Shown one piece after another: positions 1 through 6,713 of a DNA stretch of 12,399 bases. A program made the translations under genes and the position numbers. The DNA comes from Chloroflexota bacterium (GTDB taxonomy: Bacteria > Chloroflexota > UBA6077 > JACQUR01), in NCBI GenBank assembly GCA_016210245.1, contig JACQUR010000294.1:1-12399 (forward strand), in the 5' to 3' direction. Numbering within the stretch: the first letter of the stretch is position 1; every line of letters starts with the position of its first letter. The notes beneath the pieces were generated by a model. The model was not told where the DNA came from and searched no databases. It saw nothing but the letters and a program-made list of their open reading frames with translations.

Positions 1-47
1 ACGAGCACCAGCTCGTGTTCCAGCTCGAGGCCGTGGCAGTAGCGTGA
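1..47 (+). CDS. 3' end of an unidentified gene (partial)
   Basis: Reading from base 3, the codons give the C-terminal peptide EHQLVFQLEAVAVA and a TGA stop at 45-47. Nearly every third codon position is G or C, as in the clear genes of this window, whereas the other two forward frames give Ser/Arg-rich strings typical of shadow reading. The peptide looks like an alternating beta strand. The body of the gene lies outside the window, so no function can be assigned. It converges with the aconitase-family gene whose stop is at 177, and the large inverted repeat lies between the two ends. Confidence 0.4.
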   Translation, partial: EHQLVFQLEAVAVA

Positions 48-49
48 GG

Positions 50-163
50 GGCCGGACCGAACCCCCCGGCCCCCTTCCCTGCCAGGGAAGGGGGAGCCGG
101 CCAGCGGGCGGAGGGACTCCCCCTTCCCTGGCAGGGAAGGGGGCCGGGGGGTTAGGTCCGGCC
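50..163. repeat. Large nested inverted repeat between convergent genes
   Basis: Two arms of about 47 bases, 50-96 and 117-163, are reverse complements with one visible mismatch and are separated by a 20-base G/C-rich spacer. Each arm is itself nearly palindromic, built on CCCCCTTCCCTG followed by its complement, so the region can fold as one long hairpin or as two shorter ones. It fills the gap between a + gene ending at 47 and a - gene ending at 177, where a bidirectional terminator would sit. No T-tract follows either arm, so it is not a classical intrinsic terminator; a repetitive extragenic palindrome or small non-autonomous mobile element is equally possible. Confidence 0.85.
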
Positions 164-176
164 TCCCCTCCCGTCA

Positions 177-1460
177 CTACAACTCCCTCGGATCCGCTAT
201 CGCTCCGGCTACGGCCGAGGCCGCCACGGTGGCAGGGGAGGCCAGATAGATCTCGGCCTGAGGGCTGCCCATGCGCCCGCGGAAGTTGCGGTTGTGGGTG
301 CCGATGCACCGCTCGCCCGGCGCCAGCAGCCCCTGGTGGCCGCCGAAGCACGGGCCGCAGCCCGGGCTGAGGACCACGGCCCCAGCTTGCGAGAACACCT
401 CCAGCAGCCCGCGCCGGGCCGCCTCGGCGTACACCTCCTGTGAGGCGGGCACCACAATCATCCGCACGCTCGGGTGAACCTGCCGCCCGCGCAGGATGGT
501 GGCCGCGGCCTCCAGGTCCTCCAGGCGCCCGTTGGTGCAGGAGCCGACGAAGGCCTGGTCGATCCGCAGGCCAAGCGCTTCGCTCACCGGGCGCACGTTG
601 TCGATGTTGTGCGGCAGGGCGACCTGGGGCTCCAGGCTGCTCAGGTCGAGGTGGTACGTCGTCCGGTAGCGCGCGCCGGGGTCGGGGCCGAACGGCTCCA
701 GCGGCTCGGAGGTGCGCGAGGCGAGGTAGGCGAGCGTGACCTGGTCCGCCTCGAAGAAGGCGAACTTGGCTCCCAGCTCGACGCCCATGTTGCAGACGGT
801 CAGGCGGCTATCCACGCTGAGCGAGGCCGCGCCCGGTCCGCCATACTCGAGGGCGCAGTAGCGCGCCACGTCTGCCCCGTAGCGCCCGGCCAGGAAGAGG
901 ACCAGGTCCTTCGTGGTTGCCCAGGCGGGGAGCTGGCCTGCGAGCTCCACGCGAATGGTCTCCGGCACTTTGAACCACAGCCGGCCGGTGGCCAGGACGT
1001 AGGCCATCTCGGAGGTGCCGATGCCCGTGCCAGCCGTGCCCAGCGCGCCCACGGTCGTGGTGTGCGAGTCGGTGGCCACCAGCAGGCGGCCTGGCAGCGC
1101 GTGGCCCTTCTCGGCCAGCACCTGGTGGCAGATGCCGGCCCGCTCGCCGTAAAAGTGGCGCACGCCAAAGTGGGCAATGTGCTCGCGCGCCCGGCGCTGG
1201 GCCTCCGCGGCCGCAATGGTAGGTGCGGGCACCAGGTGGTCGAACACCACCACCACCCGCTCCGGATCCCACACGCGGCTGATCCCCGCCTCGGCGAGCA
1301 GACCGAAGACGTCGGCGGCAAAGATATCGTGGGTCATCACCAGGTCGATGCTGGCGGTGACAAACTCACCCGCGGCCACGTGCTGGCGGCCGGCGGCGCG
1401 AGCCAGGGCCTTCTCGGCCATGGCCATGCCCGCCGGGACCTGCTGCTGCGCTGGCACCAT
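177..1460 (-). CDS. leuC: Aconitase-family dehydratase large subunit (3-isopropylmalate dehydratase LeuC / homoaconitase type)
   Basis: This 427-residue protein has the layout of the short LeuC2/homoaconitase large subunits (usually about 420 residues). These form a heterodimer with a small subunit and isomerise 2-isopropylmalate to 3-isopropylmalate in leucine synthesis, or homocitrate/dimethylmalate analogues in relatives. The three 4Fe-4S cluster cysteines are visible: Cys308 in GSCTNGR, and Cys368 and Cys371 in SPGCGPCFGGH. Family motifs VATDSHTTTVGALGTAGTGIG and THNRNFRGRMGS are also intact. The ATG at 1460 is preceded by a good GGGAGGGG ribosome site. Homologues begin at a point matching Met12 or Met14, so a slightly shorter protein is possible. 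The small subunit (leuD) is not on either side within the window. Family assignment is firm; the exact substrate cannot be read from the sequence. Confidence 0.88.
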   Translation of the reverse strand: MVPAQQQVPAGMAMAEKALARAAGRQHVAAGEFVTASIDLVMTHDIFAADVFGLLAEAGISRVWDPERVVVVFDHLVPAPTIAAAEAQRRAREHIAHFGVRHFYGERAGICHQVLAEKGHALPGRLLVATDSHTTTVGALGTAGTGIGTSEMAYVLATGRLWFKVPETIRVELAGQLPAWATTKDLVLFLAGRYGADVARYCALEYGGPGAASLSVDSRLTVCNMGVELGAKFAFFEADQVTLAYLASRTSEPLEPFGPDPGARYRTTYHLDLSSLEPQVALPHNIDNVRPVSEALGLRIDQAFVGSCTNGRLEDLEAAATILRGRQVHPSVRMIVVPASQEVYAEAARRGLLEVFSQAGAVVLSPGCGPCFGGHQGLLAPGERCIGTHNRNFRGRMGSPQAEIYLASPATVAASAVAGAIADPREL

Positions 1461-1645
1461 CGTCTTTCCCCTCCCGTCTCCGGCCGACCGGTCGTCCGGT
1501 CGATAGGCTCATCTTCCCACCTGCCTGGCGGGAGCGCGTCCTGCAGGTGCAGTAGTGCAAGGCGCGAGCCGGTGCGGCTCGCCGGGTCGGCCCTACGACC
1601 CCCGGACACCGACACCGGGTCCGCCCAGTTCTTGTGCGTGGAGGT

Positions 1646-1677
1646 CGTAGGGGGCGACAGGGCCGTCGCCCCCTACG
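1646..1677. repeat. Perfect 13-bp-stem palindrome (REP-like)
   Basis: CGTAGGGGGCGAC (1646-1658) and GTCGCCCCCTACG (1665-1677) are exact reverse complements around a six-base loop, AGGGCC. Part of the right arm recurs as CCCTACGAC at about 1591-1599, suggesting a second, degraded copy. It is intergenic and has no T-tract. It resembles the extragenic palindromes that are dispersed in many bacterial genomes; a role in transcription or RNA stability is only inference. Confidence 0.8.
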
Positions 1678-1780
1678 GCTCAGCGACCGCCTGCACAGAA
1701 ACTGGTCACACCCCCGAAACCTGGCATACTCGTCGCCTGCGCTCCCAGGCAGCACGAGCTTACAATACTCCTCAGCGACC

Positions 1781-1820
1781 ACTCAGCACTCAGCACTCAG
1801 CACTCAGCACTCAGCACTCG
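1781..1820. repeat. Heptanucleotide tandem array (ACTCAGC, 5.7 copies)
   Basis: Five exact copies of ACTCAGC run from 1781 to 1815, followed by a partial copy ACTCG to 1820. The array ends directly in front of the GAGGGG ribosome site and GTG start of the next gene, so it lies in its promoter or untranslated leader. Seven-base tandem arrays like this are known as STRR sequences in filamentous cyanobacteria. Copy number could vary by slippage. Confidence 0.92.
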
Positions 1821-1830
1821 TGAGGGGCGC

Positions 1831-2586
1831 GTGTCCGATCCCCGCCAGCACCCGTTCTCAGACTCGGTGCCCGGCCTCGAGGAGGCGCCTGCCCTGCTGG
1901 CCAGGGGCAAGATCGCAGCCTGCGAGCTGATCCCCTGGGGCTCCAACGATGCCTTCGTCGTCTCGCTCGCCGATGAGCAGGGAGCGCGCGGCCTGGCGAT
2001 CTACAAGCCCCGCCGGGGCGAGGCGCCGCTCTACGACTTCCCAGCCGGTACCCTCTACCTGCGCGAGCGGGCGGCCTACGTGGCCTGTCGCCTGCTGGGT
2101 TGGGACTTCATCCCTCCCACCGTCATCCGCACCGGCCCGCACGGCATTGGCAGCCTGCAGCTTCACATCGACGCCGACGAGAGCACCCACTTCTTCGACT
2201 TCCGGGCCGAGCGGCAGGAGGAACTGCAGCGAATCGCGCTCTTCGATCTGCTGGCCAACAACGCCGATCGCAAGGCCGGGCACTGTCTGCTGGGCAAGGA
2301 CGGCAAAGTCTGGGGCATCGACCACGGCCTGACCTTCCACACCGTTCCGAAGCTGCGCACGGTGATCTGGGACTTCTGCGGCCAGCCGATCCCCGAGCGG
2401 TTGCTGAGCCCCCTGGAGGCGCTGCAGAGCAGCCCCAGGCGGATGGAGGCGCTGCGGCGCGCGCTCCGCCAGTACCTGGCCAGCCCCGAGGTGGAGGCCT
2501 TCTCCCGTCGCCTGCACGCGCTCCTGGAGAGCCGCCAGTATCCCGAGCTGGACCGCTACCGCAACGTGCCCCGCCCGATCTGGTAG
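1831..2586 (+). CDS. SCO1664-family protein with a PI3/PI4-kinase-like fold
   Basis: The 251-residue product matches the TIGR03843/SCO1664 type of conserved hypothetical proteins, best known from Actinobacteria and related to the PI3/PI4-kinase fold. Kinase-like landmarks are visible: Lys59 in AIYKPRRGEAPLYDFP (nucleotide-binding lysine), the catalytic-loop-like LLANNADRKAGHCL with Asp146, and Asp164-His165 in WGIDHGLTFH at the metal-binding position. The C-terminal part is helical and Arg-rich and ends in RPIW. The true substrate is unknown and could be protein or small molecule. The GTG start is chosen because GAGGGG lies a few bases upstream and the next downstream start would remove conserved sequence. 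In actinobacteria this family often sits with a DUF3090 protein and a phosphoglycerate-mutase-like protein; neither is present here. It is followed after 18 bases by a small membrane protein, probably in one transcript. Confidence 0.82.
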   Translation: MSDPRQHPFSDSVPGLEEAPALLARGKIAACELIPWGSNDAFVVSLADEQGARGLAIYKPRRGEAPLYDFPAGTLYLRERAAYVACRLLGWDFIPPTVIRTGPHGIGSLQLHIDADESTHFFDFRAERQEELQRIALFDLLANNADRKAGHCLLGKDGKVWGIDHGLTFHTVPKLRTVIWDFCGQPIPERLLSPLEALQSSPRRMEALRRALRQYLASPEVEAFSRRLHALLESRQYPELDRYRNVPRPIW

Positions 2587-2604
2587 GGCCAGAGGCAAAA
2601 GAGC

Positions 2605-2850
2605 ATGGAAGGTCGCGCCGCGGTGTGGACGCTGGTGGGCATCGTCGTCTGCTTCAAGCTGGGGACGGCGCTGGTCATCCTGCTCAACGCCCACCCGGCC
2701 GGCGATGCCCTCGGCCTGTTGATCGCCACCAACTGGCTCCTGGTCGTGATCGTCGTCCTGCTGGTCGCCGGGCCCGCGCTCTTCTGGTTCCGCCTGGTCC
2801 GCGTCCGGGCCAGGCGCAGGCGGCTCGAGCGCGGCGAGTGGGAGGTCTGA
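2605..2850 (+). CDS. Small two-helix membrane protein of unknown function
   Basis: This 81-residue protein has two hydrophobic segments, about residues 7-27 and 38-62, followed by a strongly basic tail (RVRARRRRLERG). By the positive-inside rule both ends would face the cytoplasm. Start ATG 2605 has an AGAGG sequence 10-14 bases upstream. It lies 18 bases after the SCO1664-family gene on the same strand and is probably co-transcribed. I recognise no family. Third-position G/C bias supports it as coding. Confidence 0.7.
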   Translation: MEGRAAVWTLVGIVVCFKLGTALVILLNAHPAGDALGLLIATNWLLVVIVVLLVAGPALFWFRLVRVRARRRRLERGEWEV

Positions 2851-3054
2851 ACCAAACTCCCCGCTCGATATGGGGGGTAGCACCCTCACGCATCCTCGCC
2901 CCGCTCCAGTACGCTCGGTGCAGGCCCACGGGGTCTTCGTCCACGCATCGGACCTAGCCGAGACGGACGAGCGGGCGCCGGAAGAGCTGCGATCCGTACC
3001 TCCGATGCTACGGCGCTAGCATGGTGTGCGGTCCCCCAGGCCGAGGCGGAGGCA

Positions 3055-5067
3055 ATGGAAGTCGACGGTTCATCGGATACGCCCACCCAGCTCGAGGCCC
3101 TCGTCGAAGACCTGAAGGACCAGGTCAGAGAGCGCAAGCGGGCAGAGGAGCGTGTTCGTGCGTTGAACGCGGAGCTCGCACAACGCGTGGTCGAGCGAAC
3201 GGCGCAGCTCGAGGCCGCGGTCACAGAGCTGCAGGCGCAGGACCGGCAGCGCGAGCGAGCCGAGGAGCAGCTTCGCGCCCTGAACGCGGAGCTCGAGCAG
3301 CGCGTGGCCGAGGGCATCGCCCAGGCCGAACTCGCGATCAAGGATCTGCTGGAGGAGATGCACGAGCGTAAGCGGGCCGAGGAAGAGCGGGCCCGCGCGT
3401 ACGAGGCAGCGCGCAACAGGGCAGCGCGCCTGCGGTGGCTGGTGGAGACAGGCAAGGACGTGGTTGCCACCCGCGGGCTGGACGCGCTGCTGCAGCTCGC
3501 GCTGGAGCGGGCGGTGGCCTTCGGCGGCTACGACCGTGGCAGTATTCTGCTGGCGTGTCTCGATGGCTCGCTGGAGGTCGGCGCTGCTATCGGCGCGGAC
3601 GCTGCCGACCTCGGCGCGCCAGCGAGCGACCTCCGCGGCGCAGTCCGGCGGGCCATCCAGGAGCGCCGGCCGCTGCTGCTGGACGGGCGCGCCGGGCGGG
3701 GGCCGGCTGCGCCCCTGGCCTCCACGATCTGCCTGCCGCTGGTGGCTACGCACGATCGGGCGATCGGAGCGCTCGCGCTCGAGCGCGCGACCGGGGCGCG
3801 GCGCCTGGACGCCGACGACCTGGACCTGCTCCAACTGCTGGCGGCCGAGCTGGCGGCGGTGGTCGAGAGCGCCCAACTCCAGGAACGGCTCCAGCGCAGC
3901 CTGGACACGCTGCTCGCGCTCCAGGAGGCCGGCCAGGTGCTGAACTCGAGCCTGGAGTTCACCCAGGTCGGAGCGAGACTGCTGCAGATCGCGGAGCGCG
4001 TGTCCGCGCTGGAGGCCGGCGCCCTTAGCCTGCGCAACGAGCGCGGCCACCTGCGCGTCTGGCAGACCATTGGCCCCGAGGCGGTCTGGCGCCGGGCGCA
4101 GCGGACGCGCCCGGCCCGGGCTGCGCGCCAGGCGGCGCTGGCGGCTGGCGCGGCCACGTTCTTTCTCCTGCCCGGGCGAGAGCGCCACTCGGGGCACCTG
4201 GCCGGGTGGTGCCTGCCGCTGCGCGTGCAGGACCACACGGTCGGCGTCCTGGAGGTCTACGGCGCGCAGCTCGGAGGGGAAGCCACGGCGGAGGCCCTGG
4301 GCAGTCTGGCCAACCAGGCGGCGAGCGCGCTGGAGAACGCGCGCCTGTACCGGGAGCTGGCCGAGCGCGAGCGCCGGCTGCAGGGCCTGGTCGGACGGCT
4401 GCTGGCCGCTCAGGAGGAGGAACGGCGCCGCGTGGCCTACGAGATCCACGACGGCCTGGCCCAGGTGGCGGCGGCCGCGCAGCAGCACCTGGAGGCGTTC
4501 GCCTCGCAGACCCGCCCTCGCTCGGCGCAGGCGCGGCAGGAGCTCGCCCGCGCGCGCGAGCTGGCGCAGTACACGGTGAGGGAGGCGCGGCAGGTCATCG
4601 CCGGCCTGCGGCCCACAGCCCTGGACGACTTCGGGTTGGCCACGGCGCTCCGCCTGGAGGTGGAGCGGCTGCGCGCCGAGGGATGGCAGATCGGGTTCGA
4701 GGACGAACTGGGCGCCGAGCGGCTGCCGCCCGGGGTCGAGACGACGCTCTTCCGGGTGGCTCAGGAGGCGCTGACCAACGCGCGTAAGCACGCCCAGACC
4801 ACGCGCGCGCAGGTGGTGCTGCAGCGCCGCGGCCAGGCCGTGCGGCTGGAGGTACGGGATTGGGGGCGGGGCTTCCAGCCGTCCACCGTCCTGGCGAGCG
4901 CCGGCCCGAGCGAGCGGGTGGGCCTGCTGGGCGTGCAGGAGCGGGTGGCACTGTTGGGCGGGCGCTGCACGGTGCGCAGCCGCCCGGGCGCAGGCACGCG
5001 GATCGCGGTGGACGTGCCGCTGCCCGCCCCAGGGGTCGGAGACGTAGCCGGGAGAGGCCGCCCGTGA
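3055..5067 (+). CDS. Soluble NarL/LiaS-type sensor histidine kinase with coiled-coil repeats and GAF domains
   Basis: This 670-residue kinase has no membrane segment, so it senses in the cytoplasm. Residues 12-120 are a charged coiled coil made of three copies of a 39-residue unit (AEE at 30-32, 69-71 and 108-110; RALNAEL in the first two). Two GAF-like regions follow, roughly 125-285 and 290-440. The HisKA_3 dimerisation helix contains the phospho-acceptor His465 in EEERRRVAYEIHDGLAQ. The HATPase domain shows the N box with Asn575 (QEALTNARKHA), the G1 box DWGRGF from Asp602, and the G2 box GLLGVQERVALLGG from 623. ATG 3055 is the first possible start after an in-frame TAG at 2878-2880; GGAGG lies close before it. 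Its stop overlaps the start of the response regulator, its expected partner. What ligand the GAF domains bind cannot be read from the sequence. Confidence 0.93.
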   Translation: MEVDGSSDTPTQLEALVEDLKDQVRERKRAEERVRALNAELAQRVVERTAQLEAAVTELQAQDRQRERAEEQLRALNAELEQRVAEGIAQAELAIKDLLEEMHERKRAEEERARAYEAARNRAARLRWLVETGKDVVATRGLDALLQLALERAVAFGGYDRGSILLACLDGSLEVGAAIGADAADLGAPASDLRGAVRRAIQERRPLLLDGRAGRGPAAPLASTICLPLVATHDRAIGALALERATGARRLDADDLDLLQLLAAELAAVVESAQLQERLQRSLDTLLALQEAGQVLNSSLEFTQVGARLLQIAERVSALEAGALSLRNERGHLRVWQTIGPEAVWRRAQRTRPARAARQAALAAGAATFFLLPGRERHSGHLAGWCLPLRVQDHTVGVLEVYGAQLGGEATAEALGSLANQAASALENARLYRELAERERRLQGLVGRLLAAQEEERRRVAYEIHDGLAQVAAAAQQHLEAFASQTRPRSAQARQELARARELAQYTVREARQVIAGLRPTALDDFGLATALRLEVERLRAEGWQIGFEDELGAERLPPGVETTLFRVAQEALTNARKHAQTTRAQVVLQRRGQAVRLEVRDWGRGFQPSTVLASAGPSERVGLLGVQERVALLGGRCTVRSRPGAGTRIAVDVPLPAPGVGDVAGRGRP

Positions 5068-5765
5068 CCCGTGGAGCGCAGCCACCCAGGCAGCCTGGGG
5101 CCGCCCGCCTGGTGATCGTGGACGACCACGACCTGGCGCGGGCCGGTCTACGGAGCCTGCTCACGGGCGAGCACGACCTGGAGGTGGTAGGCGAGGCGGC
5201 GAACGGGCGCGAGGCGCTGGGGCTCTGCCGCCGCCTGCAGCCCGACCTGGTCTTCATGGACGTGCGCATGCCGGACCTCGACGGCCTGGCGGCCACCCGG
5301 GCGATCAAGCAAATCTGTCCGGGCACCAACGTGATCATCGTGACCATGCATGAGCACCCCGACTACCTGTTCGAGGCGCTCAAGGCAGGCGCGGCCGGTT
5401 ACGTGCTCAAGGGAGCCACCAGGCGCCAGATCGTCGAGGCCGCGCGCCAGGCGCTCAGTGGCGCGCCCCTGCTGCCCGCGGAGCTGGCCCCGTTGCTCCG
5501 TCGGCTGGCCGACCAGACGGCCTCTCCGCCCGGACACCTGACGTCGCGCGAGCGGGAGGTGCTGCGCGTGCTGGCCCGGGGGCGGACCAATCCCGAGATC
5601 GGGCGCGAGTTGGGCCTGAGCGTGAACACGGTGAAGGCCCACGTCGAGCACATCCTGGCCAAGCTCGGGGCCTCCGATCGCACCCAGGCCGCCGTTCGCG
5701 CCCGCGAGTTGGGGCTGCTCTCTATCGAGTCGACAGTCGACAGTCCACAGTCGAAAGGAGGCTAG
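5064..5765 (+). CDS. NarL/LuxR-family response regulator
   Basis: This 233-residue regulator has a receiver domain (about 15-135) with acidic pair Asp20-Asp21, phosphorylated Asp66 in LVFMDVRMP, Thr94 and Lys116. A LuxR-type helix-turn-helix follows (about 158-219: LTSREREVLRVLARG, NPEIGRELGLSVNTVKAHVEHILAKLG). The start is GTG 5064, whose last bases form the TGA stop of the kinase (GTGA overlap) with GGAGAGG upstream. The open frame extends further left, but only inside the kinase gene. It should be phosphorylated by the upstream kinase and bind DNA as a dimer. The last twelve residues, from Glu222, are encoded by a heptamer inverted repeat and are not part of the family fold; the stop codon lies in the loop of that repeat. 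Confidence 0.94.
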   Translation: MTRGAQPPRQPGAARLVIVDDHDLARAGLRSLLTGEHDLEVVGEAANGREALGLCRRLQPDLVFMDVRMPDLDGLAATRAIKQICPGTNVIIVTMHEHPDYLFEALKAGAAGYVLKGATRRQIVEAARQALSGAPLLPAELAPLLRRLADQTASPPGHLTSREREVLRVLARGRTNPEIGRELGLSVNTVKAHVEHILAKLGASDRTQAAVRARELGLLSIESTVDSPQSKGG

Positions 5766-5799
5766 CGGACTGTCGACTGTGAACTGTCGACTGTCGACT
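5728..5799. repeat. Heptamer-based inverted repeat spanning a stop codon
   Basis: The left arm 5728-5754 (units GTCGACA, GTCGACA, GTCCACA, GTCGA) and right arm 5773-5799 are reverse complements at 26 of 27 positions, with an 18-base loop containing the TAG stop of the response regulator at 5763-5765. The unit length is seven bases in both arms. Transcribed, it would form a very stable hairpin at the end of the two-component transcript, which could stop transcription or protect the 3' end, although no T-tract follows. Confidence 0.92.
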
Positions 5800-5804
5800 T
5801 GGTC

Positions 5805-5835
5805 TAGACACTCATCCGCGACGGCATGGTAGAAT
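5805..5835 (+). promoter_or_regulatory. Possible sigma-70 promoter for the cytidylate-kinase-like/BON gene
   Basis: TAGACA at 5805-5810 and TAGAAT at 5830-5835 each match the consensus boxes at five of six positions, with a 19-base spacer, slightly longer than ideal. The next gene starts at 5862 with GGAGGG six bases upstream. The hairpin just before supports a transcript border here. No experimental support can be read from sequence. Confidence 0.4.
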
Positions 5836-5861
5836 CGAGCAACTCAGGGGGAGGGTGAGAG

Positions 5862-6704
5862 ATGGCTGCCATCACCATCGCGCGTCAACTCGGATCCCTG
5901 GGCGACGAGGTCGCTCAAGCGCTGGCCGAGCGCCTGGGGTACCGGTTTGTGGACAAGCTGGCGCTGACGAGTGCCGCCCAGGCGTACAGCGGGCTCGAGA
6001 TCACCAGCGGCGTGCCGGAGATCGAGGAGAAGAAGCCCAGTTTCTGGGAGCGACTCAACGAAGAGCGGCACCGCTACCGGGTCGTGCTCCGCAGCACGAT
6101 GCTGGAGTTCGCCGTCCAGGATCGCGTCGTCCTGCTCGGCATGGGTGGCGCCTACATGCTGCGCGACTTCAGCCACGTGCTGCGCGTCTTCGTGACCAGC
6201 CCGGTGAGCGTGCGTGTCGATCGCATCGCCCGGACGGGGACGCCCCAGCGGCCGGGGCCGATGGACCGTGAGGCCGCGACGTCCGCGATTCAACACGGCG
6301 ACCGCGAGCGCGCGGGCTACGCGCGCTACCTCTTCAACGTGGACTGGCTCGACCCGACGCGCTACGACCTGGTGGTCAACACCAGCCGCCTGCGGGTGCC
6401 GGAGGCAGTAGAGATCCTGGCCGGCGCCGTGGAGCGGGTCAACCTCAGCTTGACGCCCGACAGCGCCGAACGGCTCCACAACGAAACCCTGGCCAGCCGG
6501 GTGGAGGCCACGCTGCTGAGCAACGCCGGCATCTGGGTCCACGGGCTGCAGGTCGTGGCCGAGGGCAGCGTGGTCCACCTGAGCGGCGAGGTCATCACCG
6601 ACGAGGACCGGGAGGTAGCCGAGGAACTGGCGCTGCGCGCGTCTGGCGTCACACGGGTGGTGAACGATCTGCGCATCCAGCCCCCACCGCTGACCGGCAT
6701 GTAG
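5862..6704 (+). CDS. Cytidylate-kinase-like protein fused to a C-terminal BON domain
   Basis: Residues 1-195 match the cytidylate kinase-like family (Cytidylate_kin2 type). The N terminus AITIARQLGSLGDEVAQALAERLGYRFVDK has a degenerate P-loop (GSLGDE where relatives usually have GSGG). The typical end DREAATSAIQHGDRERAGYARYLFNVDWLDPTRYDLVVNTSRL is present. Residues about 208-272 form a BON domain ending in the usual VxxVVNDLRI, a fold that often binds phospholipid or membranes. Nucleotide kinase activity is plausible but unproven for this family, and the weak P-loop adds doubt. No signal peptide or membrane helix is seen, so the BON domain would be cytoplasmic. The ATG has a strong GGGGGAGGG site. 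The delta-prime gene starts nine bases after its stop, so the two are probably co-transcribed. Confidence 0.85.
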   Translation: MAAITIARQLGSLGDEVAQALAERLGYRFVDKLALTSAAQAYSGLEITSGVPEIEEKKPSFWERLNEERHRYRVVLRSTMLEFAVQDRVVLLGMGGAYMLRDFSHVLRVFVTSPVSVRVDRIARTGTPQRPGPMDREAATSAIQHGDRERAGYARYLFNVDWLDPTRYDLVVNTSRLRVPEAVEILAGAVERVNLSLTPDSAERLHNETLASRVEATLLSNAGIWVHGLQVVAEGSVVHLSGEVITDEDREVAEELALRASGVTRVVNDLRIQPPPLTGM

Positions 6705-6713
6705 GTCCGCGGC

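Larger units (their letters stand above)
1461..1830. other. Divergent intergenic region rich in short palindromes and repeats
   Basis: This 370-base gap separates the leuC-like gene (leftward) from the SCO1664-family gene (rightward), so it must carry promoters for both. I see no coding frame with convincing codon use. Besides the palindrome at 1646-1677 and the heptamer array at 1781-1820, it holds a 10-base perfect palindrome CGACCGGTCG at 1485-1494. Its half CCGGTCG is repeated at 1497-1503, close upstream of the leuC-like start, where it could be an operator. There is also a small hairpin GAGCCG-GTG-CGGCTC at 1566-1580. No T-box or other riboswitch signature was recognised, and no promoter with good -35 and -10 boxes stands out. 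Confidence 0.6.

Noticed and set aside
474..1823. A 449-codon open frame on the + strand opposite the leuC-like gene and running through the intergenic repeats
   Set aside because: Its C-terminal part is just translation of the heptamer array and palindromes, and the rest is antisense to a gene with clear cluster cysteines.
1461..1830. A leucine-responsive leader or T-box upstream of the leuC-like gene
   Set aside because: I looked on the - strand for a T-box core and for a leader peptide with leucine runs followed by a terminator, and found neither; only short palindromes are present.
4860..5063. A longer N terminus for the response regulator
   Set aside because: The added residues are a shadow of the kinase ATPase domain; GTG 5064 with a ribosome site and a GTGA overlap is the better start.
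3070..5085. A 671-codon open frame on the - strand opposite the histidine kinase
   Set aside because: It exactly mirrors the kinase gene, has low-complexity Arg/Gln/Leu content and no recognisable domain; it is expected from strong third-position G/C bias. The + strand product has all kinase motifs.
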